Positions 17,120-24,587 of a stretch of 53,761 nucleotides of DNA are shown here, one piece after another (the first letter of the stretch is position 1; every line of letters starts with the position of its first letter). Origin of the DNA: Candidatus Paralachnospira avium (GTDB lineage Bacteria; Bacillota; Clostridia; Lachnospirales; Lachnospiraceae). Below the pieces are notes generated by a model, which saw only the letters and a list, made by a program, of their open reading frames with translations, searched no databases and was not told where the DNA came from. The position numbers and the translations under genes were made by a program. The stretch is from NCBI GenBank assembly GCA_904420245.1, contig CAJFUL010000013.1, positions 1 to 53,761 of the forward strand. Direction: 5' to 3'.

Positions 17120-18139
17120 CTAACAATGCTCCAGCACGATCCCGTGGGCAATCCCCGGCACGCTCTGGCCTTCGTTATAGCTGGTGCTGGACATCAGGGC
17201 TCCTGTGGGCACGAACAGGACCCTCCGCCACTCTCCGCTGGCCAGCTTGGGCACGATGCAGGCCGCCAGCACCACGGCCGAACAGCCGCAGCCGCTCCCG
17301 CCGGCGTGGGTGTCCTGGGTCTCCTTGTCAAAGATCTCGATGCCGCAGTCCATGTGGAGCCCTTCCAGATCATACCCGCTGCTCCTCATGAAATCCAGCA
17401 GGATCTTCTGTCCCACCTCTCCCAGATCTCCGGTGATGATCCTGTCATAGTCCTCCGGCCTCCTTCCGAAGTCCTCCAGGTTCCGGCAGATGGTGTCGCA
17501 GGCTGCCGGGGCCATGCAGGCGCCCATATTCATGGAATCCTTAAGGCCCATATCCACGATCTTTCCCGGCGTCGCGCCGGTGATCCGCACATGGCCGCCC
17601 TTTTTCCCCAGGATAAAGGAACCGCAGCCGGTCACCGTCCAGGTGGAGGAAAAGGGCCTCTGGTTCCCATATTCCAGCGGAAACCGGAACTGCTTCTCGG
17701 CGCTGGCAAAATGGCTGGAGGCCATGGACATCACATTGGCCGCGTATCCGGCCTCCACGGCCATGGCGCCCAGGCACAGGGCCTCTCCAATGGTGGAGCA
17801 GGCTCCGTAGAGGCCGAATACCGGGACCTCCAGGTCCACCGTCCCAAAGGACGTGGCGATGAGCTGTCCCAGAAGATCCCCCGCGAAGAGATACCGCACC
17901 TCGCTCCGGACCAGGCCCGCGTGCTCGATGGCCAGATCCGCCGCCTCCTTCTGAAGGGCGCTTTCCGCCTCCTCCCAGGTCTCCCGTCCCAGCATGGGAT
18001 CCGGCTCGATCACGTCAAAATACTCTCCCAGAGGTCCCTCTCCCTCTTTCTTCCCTGCCACGGAAGCGCAGCCGATGATCAGCGGCCCCTCCTCAAAGGC
18101 AATGCTGGCTTTCCCCTTCTCAAACCTTCCTCTCTCCAT
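17120..18139 (-). CDS. spoVAD: Stage V sporulation protein AD
   Basis: SpoVAD belongs to the SpoVA channel that moves dipicolinate-calcium into the developing spore and out at germination; SpoVAD binds dipicolinate and lies on the outer face of the inner spore membrane. The 339-residue protein has the thiolase-like fold pattern of the family: GPLIIGCASVAG near 18, VFGLYGACSTIGEAL with a Cys at the thiolase-like position, MSMASSHFASAEKQFRFPLEYG, and a C-terminal HAGGSGCGCSA. It is separated from spoVAC-AB-AA by degV and has its own sigma-G-like promoter. Confidence 0.93.
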   Translation of the reverse strand: MERGRFEKGKASIAFEEGPLIIGCASVAGKKEGEGPLGEYFDVIEPDPMLGRETWEEAESALQKEAADLAIEHAGLVRSEVRYLFAGDLLGQLIATSFGTVDLEVPVFGLYGACSTIGEALCLGAMAVEAGYAANVMSMASSHFASAEKQFRFPLEYGNQRPFSSTWTVTGCGSFILGKKGGHVRITGATPGKIVDMGLKDSMNMGACMAPAACDTICRNLEDFGRRPEDYDRIITGDLGEVGQKILLDFMRSSGYDLEGLHMDCGIEIFDKETQDTHAGGSGCGCSAVVLAACIVPKLASGEWRRVLFVPTGALMSSTSYNEGQSVPGIAHGIVLEHC

Positions 18140-18173
18140 ATCCGGTCCATCCTTTCTGCTGCATCTTTACAGT

Positions 18174-18203
18174 CAGTATGTACCGTTTCCGGATATTTCA
18201 TTC
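18174..18203 (-). promoter_or_regulatory. Probable sigma-G (forespore) promoter of spoVAD
   Basis: On the minus strand GAATG (18199-18203) is followed after exactly 18 bases by CATACTG (18174-18180). Bacillus sigma-G sites follow GHATR-N18-CATWHTA, so only the last base departs. It starts directly at the degV stop, 35 bases before spoVAD. Confidence 0.65.
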
Positions 18204-19049
18204 TCATCTGGACCTTACAAAAGCCAGAGCTATGCAGTTTTTCCCCACATGGGCGCCGATGACGCCGCCCACCGGGTACAGTCTGCTGCCGGAAAGCCCG
18301 TACCGCTCCTTGGTCTCCTCAAAGAAGCTCTCTCCCTGCGCTCTGTCGTATGTATATCCCATATAGACGGGCCAGTCCGGATCCACCGGGAACTCCTCAA
18401 ATTCCCGGTACAGATACTCCTGGCTCTTTCTCTGTCCCCTGGCCACGCCCAGCTTCACCAGCACGCCGTCCTTAAGCTCGATGATGGGCTTCAGCGCCAG
18501 CACATTTCCAATGACGTCAAATCCCGGCGGGATCCTTCCGCCCTTCCGGAGAAAAGTCAGGGTATCCAGGGCGCCGCATACCACCAGCCTGTCCCTGGCT
18601 TCCAGAAGCTCCTCCGCGATCTTCTCCACCGTCCATCCCTGGGAACGCCGCAGGACTGCCCGCTCCACCAGCATCCTCTGGGTGAGGATGGCCTGTCTGG
18701 TATCCAGGATGGTGATCCGCTCATAGCCGCTTATCTCCCTGGCCATCTGGGCCGAGTGCACCGTGCCGCTTAAGCCCCCGGAAAGGGCCAGGACCAGCAC
18801 GTCCTCATCCTTCTCCCGCGCCTCCCGGTACTCCTTCAGATACGCTTCGGGGGAAGGCTGCCCTGTGGTGGGAAGCTCCTTTTCTTCATAGAGCTGTTCA
18901 AAAAACGCCTGGAAGTCTTCCTCCGTATCCATGGGCATTTTCCTGTCTCCGAAGGAAATGGATAGCGGCACCAGCCGCACATCCATTTCCCGCGCCTGCC
19001 ATGCGGTGATATCCGACGCCGTATCCGTAACGATCCTGATCTTGCTCAT
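18204..19049 (-). CDS. DegV family fatty-acid-binding protein
   Basis: A 281-residue DegV protein, the FakB-type family that presents fatty acids to the fatty-acid kinase. It has the N-terminal signature IRIVTDTASDIT, the phosphate-contact strand with TTGQPSPEAY, the SGGLSGTVHSAQMA loop and DTRQAILTQRMLV, and ends with the C-domain GGVIGAHVGKNCIALAF, where the conserved G-x-H-x-G appears. It lies inside the spoVA gene set but has a vegetative-type promoter of its own, so it is probably an insertion in that locus rather than a spore gene. No fakA in the window. Confidence 0.92.
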   Translation of the reverse strand: MSKIRIVTDTASDITAWQAREMDVRLVPLSISFGDRKMPMDTEEDFQAFFEQLYEEKELPTTGQPSPEAYLKEYREAREKDEDVLVLALSGGLSGTVHSAQMAREISGYERITILDTRQAILTQRMLVERAVLRRSQGWTVEKIAEELLEARDRLVVCGALDTLTFLRKGGRIPPGFDVIGNVLALKPIIELKDGVLVKLGVARGQRKSQEYLYREFEEFPVDPDWPVYMGYTYDRAQGESFFEETKERYGLSGSRLYPVGGVIGAHVGKNCIALAFVRSR

Positions 19050-19093
19050 ACTATCTCACGACCTCTGTATAAAATATTTGCAGATAGTAACCT

Positions 19094-19122
19094 ACTATAT
19101 CACACTTCCCATAAAAATTCAA
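19094..19122 (-). promoter_or_regulatory. Sigma-A promoter of degV
   Basis: TTGAAT (19117-19122) and TATAGT (19094-19099) are 17 bases apart on the minus strand, 45 bases upstream of the degV start. Confidence 0.75.
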
Positions 19123-19129
19123 ATCCCGG

Positions 19130-19185
19130 CAAAAAAACGGCCGCTCAGGCAGTCCCGTCTCCGGGCCGCGCGCCGGTCCCCATAT
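19130..19185 (-). terminator. Possible terminator of the spoVAA-AB-AC transcript
   Basis: On the minus strand a G+C-rich stretch with CGGCC and GGCCG arms ends in a run of seven T (19132-19138). The stem is short with a long loop, so the call rests mainly on the T run and position. The rest of 19050-19331 shows no credible gene. Confidence 0.4.
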
Positions 19186-19331
19186 AGACAGATCCAGCAG
19201 AGCAGCATGTCTGCTGCCCGGCACAGTTCCCTTCACGCGGCCTCCCAAAACGCTTTCGTCTCCGGGCGGCGGCGAAAACCCTCCGCCTGGGGCGGGCTGC
19301 CGGGCGTAGGCGGCACTCGTTTCGCGGCAGT

Positions 19332-19817
19332 TCACGCCCAGTAGACTCCGATCCACTGGAGCAGGCAGTACAGGATCCCAAGGACCCAGCTGGTAAAGAT
19401 CCCATACAGGATCACCGGCCCGGCGATGGTGAAGATCTTACAGCCGATGCCGAAGACCTGTCCCTCCTTCTTATATTCGATGGCCGGCGCCGCCACCGAA
19501 TTGGCAAAGCCGGTGATGGGGACTAAAGCCCCGGCGCCGCCGAAGGTCACGATCTTCGGAAACAGATTGAGACCTGTCAGGAGCACCGCCGCCCCGATCA
19601 AAAACAGCAGAGTCCACAGGGAGGCCGTATCTTTATCCATACCGTTTCCTGTCAGGATCCGCATGACCCCCTGGGCGATGGTGCAGATGATCCCTCCCGT
19701 CAGAAACGCCTTCAGCATATTGAAGGGCGTACTGTGGACCGGCGTCACTTCTTTCACATAAGCCGCGTATTCTTCCGGTTCCATGGAAGGCCCCGGCCTT
19801 TTCGCATTTTCATCCAT
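19332..19817 (-). CDS. spoVAC: Stage V sporulation protein AC
   Basis: A 161-residue integral membrane protein of the SpoVAC/SpoVAEB family. After a polar N-terminus (VKEVTPVHSTPFNMLKAF is the typical junction) come membrane helices at about 36-55, 68-88, a glycine-rich FGGAGALVPITGFANS segment and two C-terminal helices. SpoVAC is the mechanosensitive-type channel component of the dipicolinate transport complex. It follows spoVAB; spoVAE was not found in this window, and spoVAD comes only after degV. The site AGAGAGGATTTTT precedes the start. SpoVAC and SpoVAEB are similar, so the letter is inferred from gene order. Confidence 0.88.
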   Translation of the reverse strand: MDENAKRPGPSMEPEEYAAYVKEVTPVHSTPFNMLKAFLTGGIICTIAQGVMRILTGNGMDKDTASLWTLLFLIGAAVLLTGLNLFPKIVTFGGAGALVPITGFANSVAAPAIEYKKEGQVFGIGCKIFTIAGPVILYGIFTSWVLGILYCLLQWIGVYWA

Positions 19818-19874
19818 AAAAATCCTCTCTTTCCGGCGCCCGGCGCCTTCACAGCATGCAGTCCGGCCCCACCT

Positions 19875-20291
19875 CTACCAGCCTGCGAAAAAATAAACGG
19901 CCGCCCCGGCGCACTTTCCCAGGGCGATGCCCAGGATCACATACTGGAGCCCTGTGCGCAGGCGGATCCTCCGGCTCAGGACAGGAAGGGCGTTTAAGGT
20001 CTCCGCCAGGGACATGATGAGACAGCCCACGAAGATCCCGGCGCTGATGCCCAAAAGTCCCATGACAGGCCATCCTCCGGGAATGGGAAAGCCGTATAGC
20101 CCCGCCAGATTTCCCAGAGTCCCGCCCAGGACGATGGAGTCCTCCACCAGATGGATATGGGAGGCCGTATGGGTCTTTCCCACCAGCCGCACCACGACGC
20201 CTATGGTCACGATGAAGGCGAAGATGCCGGCCGCGATGACGCCTCCGGCACAGAGCCCCACGACCCCCAGGAAGATCTGTTTAAGGACCAT
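19875..20291 (-). CDS. spoVAB: Stage V sporulation protein AB
   Basis: A 138-residue protein with four hydrophobic helices and the typical SpoVAB start FLGVVGLCAGGVIAAGIFAF, then TASHIHLVEDSIVLGGTLGN and a last helix FLG-like ALGKCAGAAVYFF. It overlaps the end of spoVAA by 11 bases and has the site GGGAGGAAAAAG inside it. Part of the SpoVA inner-membrane complex needed for dipicolinate uptake; its exact role is unknown. Confidence 0.9.
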   Translation of the reverse strand: MVLKQIFLGVVGLCAGGVIAAGIFAFIVTIGVVVRLVGKTHTASHIHLVEDSIVLGGTLGNLAGLYGFPIPGGWPVMGLLGISAGIFVGCLIMSLAETLNALPVLSRRIRLRTGLQYVILGIALGKCAGAAVYFFAGW

Positions 20292-20901
20292 CTTTTTCCT
20301 CCCTGCCGGCCTCCTTGATCAGCGTCGTATTGACGTCCGTCTCGTAGGTACGCATCTGCACCTCGATGGGCGTCGGATCCTTGGAGAGGGCCATCTTGGA
20401 AAAGTGGTTAAAAAACACCAGGATCCCCAGGGGCAGGCCGATGGAATAGGTAAGCTCCAGGATCGTCGGGCCCGATGGCGCCGTGCCCATGACCTGGGTA
20501 TAGATGCTCTGGAAGAGCCGGCTCACATCTCCGTCGTTATTGAAGGTCATGATGGCAAAGGCCGAGCCAAAAAAAGACACCATGCAGACGAAGGCCGCCT
20601 TGATCCAGTCCCAGACCGGATGCAGCTTTTTTAAGGGGCGGTACTCGATGATGCAGTCCGTCTCCCCCACATTGCTGACCTCCGCCTCTTTGCATACCTG
20701 TTCGATCTTCCGGATCAAGTCCATGACCGAGACCACATACCTCTCCCGCCGGTCCGACGGGATCTTCATGACCTGGATGGCGCGGCACTGCTCCTCCAAT
20801 CTTTTATCCCGGCACCAGAGCGTTCCCAGCTGTCCCAGGGATACAGTCTTTCCGCGGACCTGGGTGCTCTGCTCCAGCTTCAGATATACCACCTCGCTCA
20901 T
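20281..20901 (-). CDS. spoVAA: Stage V sporulation protein AA
   Basis: A 206-residue protein with a soluble N-terminal domain (VYLKLEQSTQVRGKTVSLGQ, about 1-90) and two membrane helices at about 98-120 and 146-170 separated by a loop containing NNDGDVSRLFQSIYTQ, the layout of SpoVAA. It starts within the stop of the small upstream gene (four-base overlap), which implies coupling. Expected in the forespore inner membrane as part of the SpoVA complex. Confidence 0.9.
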   Translation of the reverse strand: MSEVVYLKLEQSTQVRGKTVSLGQLGTLWCRDKRLEEQCRAIQVMKIPSDRRERYVVSVMDLIRKIEQVCKEAEVSNVGETDCIIEYRPLKKLHPVWDWIKAAFVCMVSFFGSAFAIMTFNNDGDVSRLFQSIYTQVMGTAPSGPTILELTYSIGLPLGILVFFNHFSKMALSKDPTPIEVQMRTYETDVNTTLIKEAGREEKDGP

Positions 20902-21173
20902 GGCGCGGCTCCTGCTGTCCTCTCAGATGAGAGAGGCTCCTGACCGGCGGGCTCCTCCGCTCCGGCCGGGCCGCTTTTGGTATATCCTCCGCTCTGCCGG
21001 AAGCTGCTCCCTGCGGAACAAAAAAAGACCGGCATCTCCCCCGTATCCTGCACCAGCGTCCCTTTATCGCCGTCGTCCCTCTCCCTCATGGACACCATGT
21101 ATCCGGCCGCGATCACCACGGCCGCCGCCAAAAGGATCAGGACGGCCCATCTCTTTACCCTGGAAAATCCCAT
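20898..21173 (-). CDS. Small membrane protein opening the spoVA transcript, unknown
   Basis: A 91-residue protein with a basic N-terminus (FSRVKRW) and one hydrophobic helix at about 8-26; the rest is polar with a Ser/Gly/Glu-rich tail that looks disordered. The site AAAGGAGCTGGTGAT precedes it, and its stop overlaps the spoVAA start, so it is the first gene behind the sigma-G-like promoter at 21203-21232. I recognise no family. Position and promoter suggest forespore expression with the SpoVA proteins. The tail could be an uncleaved extracytoplasmic domain. Confidence 0.6.
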   Translation of the reverse strand: MGFSRVKRWAVLILLAAAVVIAAGYMVSMRERDDGDKGTLVQDTGEMPVFFCSAGSSFRQSGGYTKSGPAGAEEPAGQEPLSSERTAGAAP

Positions 21174-21202
21174 ATCACCAGCTCCTTTCCTTTTCTATCC
21201 CC

Positions 21203-21232
21203 TAGTATGGAAATAAAAACCGATGATTATAC
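21203..21232 (-). promoter_or_regulatory. Sigma-G/sigma-F promoter of the spoVA genes
   Basis: On the minus strand GTATA (21228-21232), an 18-base spacer and CATACTA (21203-21209) match the Bacillus sigma-G pattern GHATR-N18-CATWHTA at every position. It lies between sigF and the 91-residue gene. Confidence 0.78.
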
Positions 21233-21238
21233 ATGTTC

Positions 21239-21952
21239 TCAGAGCTTTCGGCGCATGGCCTGGAGGATCTTTTTTTCCAGCCGGGAGACCTGCACCTGGG
21301 AGATGCCCAGCTCTTCAGCCACCTGGCTCTGGGTCTTGTCCATATAATAGCGCATGACGATGAGACGGGCGTCCTGGGGCGGCAGTTCCTTAAGGAGCCT
21401 GTCCACCACCATCCTGTTCAGGACTCCCTCATCCTCCTTCCTGGTATCCTCCAGGCGGTCGATGAGATAGATGGCGTTTCCATCGCCGTGGTAGATGGTC
21501 TTATAGAGGGACTCCACCTCCGCCCCCGACTCCATGGCCGCCGCCAGCTCCGCCGGCTCCGCTCCCAGGGCCTGGGACAACTCCTCCAGGGTGGGGTCCC
21601 GCCCCAGAACTCCCGACAGTTTTTCCCGCTCCGTCCTGGCCCTGGCCGCCATCTCCTTGAGAGAACGGCTGATCTTGATCATCCCGTCATCCCGGAGAAA
21701 CCGTTTGATCTCCCCGGTGATCATCGGCACCGCGTAGGTGGAAAAACGCACGTCAAAATTCAGATCAAATTTATCTATGGCCTTCAAGAGCCCTATGCTG
21801 CCGATCTGGAACAGATCCTCCGGTTCGTGTCCCCTGCCCAGGAAACGGCGCACCACGCTCCAGATAAGCCCCATATTCTCCGATACCAGCCTGTCTCTCG
21901 CCTCTTTATCTCCTGCGTGTGCGGATCGTATCAGCTCCATGGTCTCATCCAT
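21239..21952 (-). CDS. sigF: Forespore RNA polymerase sigma factor sigma-F
   Basis: Sigma-F starts the forespore programme. The 237-residue protein has region 2 (NMGLIWSVVRRFLGRG, EPEDLFQIGSIGLLKAIDKF, FSTYAVPMITGEIKRFLRD), region 3 (LGRDPTLEELSQALG) and a region 4 helix-turn-helix (TQSQVAEELGISQVQVSRLE). It is third in spoIIAA-spoIIAB-sigF; its activity is held by SpoIIAB. Although sigma-G is similar, gene order with the anti-sigma pair decides for sigF. Confidence 0.96.
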   Translation of the reverse strand: MDETMELIRSAHAGDKEARDRLVSENMGLIWSVVRRFLGRGHEPEDLFQIGSIGLLKAIDKFDLNFDVRFSTYAVPMITGEIKRFLRDDGMIKISRSLKEMAARARTEREKLSGVLGRDPTLEELSQALGAEPAELAAAMESGAEVESLYKTIYHGDGNAIYLIDRLEDTRKEDEGVLNRMVVDRLLKELPPQDARLIVMRYYMDKTQSQVAEELGISQVQVSRLEKKILQAMRRKL

Positions 21953-21966
21953 ACACGCCTCCCGCC

Positions 21967-22419
21967 CTATAACAGGCTCTCGTTCCCGATCTGTTTGCTC
22001 ATCCGCACGGTGGTCCCCTTCCCCGGCTCCGACTCCACGGTCACCCGGTCCATAAAAGCCTCCATAAAGGAAAAGCCCATGCCAGACCTCTCTCTTCCGG
22101 GCTTGCTGGTATAGAGGGGCTCCATGGCCTTCTTCACATCGGGGATCCCCACTCCGTCGTCCCGCACCACCACGGTAAAGACCCTTCCTTCTACGGTCAG
22201 CTCCATATGTACGATCCCCTCCCGGTTTTCATATCCGTGGATGACCGCGTTGGTGACTGCCTCCGACACAGCCGTCTTGATGTCCTCGATCTCCTCCACC
22301 GTGGGATCCAGCCTGGCCGCGAAGACTGCCGACACCACCCTGGCAAACTGCTCGTTGTGGGAGCGGCTCTCAAAATCCACCCTCACCGTTTCCTTTTCCT
22401 GTCCTTCTGCTCTCTTCAT
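21967..22419 (-). CDS. spoIIAB: Anti-sigma-F factor / serine kinase
   Basis: A 150-residue GHKL-fold kinase that binds sigma-F and phosphorylates SpoIIAA. The N box EAVTNAVIHGYE, the G1 box DDGVGIPD and the G2 box RSGMGFSFMEAF are all present. It lies one base after spoIIAA and 14 bases before sigF, as in the canonical tricistronic operon. Confidence 0.96.
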   Translation of the reverse strand: MKRAEGQEKETVRVDFESRSHNEQFARVVSAVFAARLDPTVEEIEDIKTAVSEAVTNAVIHGYENREGIVHMELTVEGRVFTVVVRDDGVGIPDVKKAMEPLYTSKPGRERSGMGFSFMEAFMDRVTVESEPGKGTTVRMSKQIGNESLL

Positions 22420-22420
22420 A

Positions 22421-22759
22421 TTATCTGCCCCCTTCCTTCTCTCTTTGGTCCCAGTCTCCGATGATCCTGTAGATCCCCGACATCTCCAGGATCTTGGCCA
22501 CCCTCGGGCCGGTATTCCTCACGTACACGCTCCCTCCGGCCGCGGCCATCTCCTTGTAGCGGCCCAGGAGCATGCCGATCCCGGCGCTGTCCATGAACTC
22601 CGTCCCGGAAAAATCAAATACCAGAGAGGAGACCGGCCGGCTTTTCCGCACCCGCAGGATCTCCTCCTTCATCTCCCGGCTGCTGTGGTGATCCACCTCG
22701 CCGGGCATCTGCACATAGAGGACACTGCCTCTGACCTTATAGTTTGTGCCGTTTTCCAT
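22421..22759 (-). CDS. spoIIAA: Anti-sigma factor antagonist
   Basis: A 112-residue STAS-domain protein; when unphosphorylated it pulls SpoIIAB off sigma-F. The phosphorylation site is Ser58 in FMDSAGIGML. GGAGG lies upstream of the start. No convincing sigma-H site was found in the short interval from the terminator at 22858 to the gene. Confidence 0.95.
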   Translation of the reverse strand: MENGTNYKVRGSVLYVQMPGEVDHHSSREMKEEILRVRKSRPVSSLVFDFSGTEFMDSAGIGMLLGRYKEMAAAGGSVYVRNTGPRVAKILEMSGIYRIIGDWDQREKEGGR

Positions 22760-22809
22760 TTTTTATACCTCCAATTTCCAAAATAAACGCATCCGGCGGA
22801 CAGCCGGTC

Positions 22810-22858
22810 AAAAAAACAGAGGATACACGCAAGATCCATCCCTTGCACGTATCCTCTG
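22810..22858 (-). terminator. Terminator after the zinc-ribbon/TPR gene
   Basis: A long imperfect stem (CAGAGGATAC...GTATCCTCTG outer 10 bp, inner TGCAAG/CTTGCG) followed on the minus strand by a T run. It separates the TPR gene from the spoIIA operon. Confidence 0.88.
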
Positions 22859-22877
22859 TCTGATCGTTCTCTTTTCT

Positions 22878-24275
22878 TTAATACCCTCTCTGGTTCAGGG
22901 CTGCCGTTCCCCACTGCGTGCCGGCGTAAGCGGGATTGTCGATCAGCTGATTGTAGTAGCTGACCGCCGTGGCCCAGTCGCCCAGATTCTGATAGCAGAC
23001 GCCCATATAGAAGATGACCTCCGCGTAATCCGGCTGGAGCTCCAGGATCCTGGTGAAATACGTCCTGGCCGTCTCCCAGTCTCTGTTGTTGTAGGCCTCC
23101 ACGCCTCTGGTGTACAGGTTCTGGACGCCGCTGTCGTTGAACTCTGTACTGAGAGAGTTATACACACTCTGGAACGTCTCGTTGGTGACGATGGAAGCGT
23201 CGATGGATGTGAAGGCATCCATGGCTCCGATATAGTCTCCATTTCCCCGCAGGGTGAGTACGTTCAGCAGCTTGTTGTATTCGTTGATGATGCCGCCGTC
23301 TCCCGTATAGGCAGCCAGCTCATTCTGGAGACTGGCCTTCTCCTCGTTGAGGGTCTCGATCTGTCCCTCCAGATCTGTGATGCTCGTATCCCTCTGGGAG
23401 ATCTTTTCATTGTAGGACAGCACCTGCTCGTTGAACCCGGCGTTCAGCTCCCGCTCCCGCACCGGCAGCAGCAGGAAATAGGTGAACAGCACGCCCACGA
23501 TGAGGCCCACCGCCAGCAAGAGCACCGTGGCCCAGCTCCCGGTCCCCTCTCTGTATGTAGGGACGATGGACTCGTCCCGCACCGTATCCTCGAACAGGTT
23601 CTTCTCCTGGATCTTCCTGGCCTGGCGCTTATTCTTCTCCTTGGCCGCGGCCTTCCTGTTCTTGACGATCTCCTTGAGCTCGTCCAGATATGCCAGCGCC
23701 GCCGTATTGTTCACATCGATGGCCAGGACTGCTTTCAGCGTCTTCTCCGCCTTGGCGTACTCTTCTTTTTTCAGATACAAAAGGCCCAAAAGCTGATACG
23801 CCTTCACAAAACGGGGATTCATGCTGATGACCTTCTTGGCCTGCAAAAGAGCCAGATCCTCGCTGTCATGACGGGCGTAGTAGAGAGCCTGGTTGAACTT
23901 CTTCAGAGTCTGGTTCATCTGGCTCAGACGCGACTGCTTGGACTGGAGCTTCCGCAGATACTCGGAAGCCAGATTGCCCTCCGGCTGCAGGTTCTTGCTG
24001 ATGACCCACTCCGTAAGGGCATCCACCGTCTCCCCCATCTCATAGTAGATCAGGCCCAGGAGATTCCTGGCGTCCGTATTCTTCTTATACAGATCCAGGC
24101 TCTTCTGGAGATAGACGGCGGCGCCGGACAGATCCCGCACCCTGGCCTTCTCCAGCCCGATGTTGTAATACACATTGGAGGTCCTCACGACCCTTTTATA
24201 CAAGGTCACATCACGCCCGCAGGAAGGGCAGTAGCTGCTGTTTCCCAAAGGCTGATGGCAATACAAACATTCCAT
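22878..24275 (-). CDS. Zinc-ribbon, TPR and coiled-coil membrane protein, unknown role
   Basis: A 465-residue protein with clear parts in order: an N-terminal zinc ribbon (C3-x2-C6 and C16-x2-C19), cytoplasmic TPR-like helices at about 30-200 (including NARNLLGLIYYEMGE and KAYQLLGLLYLKKEEYAKAEKTL), a charged linker, one membrane helix at 248-270, a coiled coil at about 281-322 and extracytoplasmic TPR units near the C-terminus (AEVIFYMGVCYQNLGDW). This suggests a scaffold with repeat domains on both sides of the membrane. It follows a 50-residue reading frame by eight bases. No specific function recognised. Confidence 0.8.
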   Translation of the reverse strand: MECLYCHQPLGNSSYCPSCGRDVTLYKRVVRTSNVYYNIGLEKARVRDLSGAAVYLQKSLDLYKKNTDARNLLGLIYYEMGETVDALTEWVISKNLQPEGNLASEYLRKLQSKQSRLSQMNQTLKKFNQALYYARHDSEDLALLQAKKVISMNPRFVKAYQLLGLLYLKKEEYAKAEKTLKAVLAIDVNNTAALAYLDELKEIVKNRKAAAKEKNKRQARKIQEKNLFEDTVRDESIVPTYREGTGSWATVLLLAVGLIVGVLFTYFLLLPVRERELNAGFNEQVLSYNEKISQRDTSITDLEGQIETLNEEKASLQNELAAYTGDGGIINEYNKLLNVLTLRGNGDYIGAMDAFTSIDASIVTNETFQSVYNSLSTEFNDSGVQNLYTRGVEAYNNRDWETARTYFTRILELQPDYAEVIFYMGVCYQNLGDWATAVSYYNQLIDNPAYAGTQWGTAALNQRGY

Positions 24276-24283
24276 ATTTCTTC

Positions 24284-24436
24284 CTACTCTCTGTCATCCC
24301 GGTCATACTGCTCTTTTAAAAACTCCACCATGATGTCCGTCACGTCGGTGATGTCCCGGTTCACGATGGTATCCTCCACCTGGTCAATATCCCTGCTGGG
24401 CTTGAACTTGGCCAGCTCCTCTTCAAAATTCAGCAT
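24284..24436 (-). CDS. 50-residue acidic protein upstream of the TPR gene
   Basis: Too short for routine gene calling. On the minus strand a frame of 51 codons starts MLNFEEELAKFKPSRD, continues IDQVEDTIVNRDITDV and ends FLKEQYDRDDRE. It has GGAATGAGG upstream, acidic helical composition and G/C-ended codons like its neighbours, and its stop is eight bases before the TPR start, so the TPR ribosome site lies right after it. A real, co-translated small gene is likely; function unknown. Confidence 0.7.
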   Translation of the reverse strand: MLNFEEELAKFKPSRDIDQVEDTIVNRDITDVTDIMVEFLKEQYDRDDRE

Positions 24437-24527
24437 GGAACCTCATTCCTTTCTCTCTGCGGCTGTCTCCTATCAGTATATCATAAACTGGAAAAACCTA
24501 CATCTTAAGATTTCTTTTATACTACTA

Positions 24528-24544
24528 TAAAACCGGAGGTTTTA
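24528..24544. terminator. Possible terminator after folC
   Basis: TAAAACC (24528-24534) and GGTTTTA (24538-24544) form a short perfect stem between folC and the next minus-strand gene. The stem is weak, so termination is uncertain. Confidence 0.35.
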
Positions 24545-24587
24545 CAATGAAAAAAGGACGACAAAAACTGCCCCCCTTTTCTCTTTC

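Noticed and set aside
19051-19356. 101-residue minus-strand frame as missing spoVAE
   Set aside because: It has no membrane helices and is Gly/Pro/Arg-rich, unlike SpoVAE; it overlaps the spoVAC end and the degV promoter.
22760-22877. Sigma-H promoter for spoIIA
   Set aside because: GGATGCG and GGAAATT resemble fragments of the consensus, but spacing is wrong and the -10 would overlap the ribosome site.
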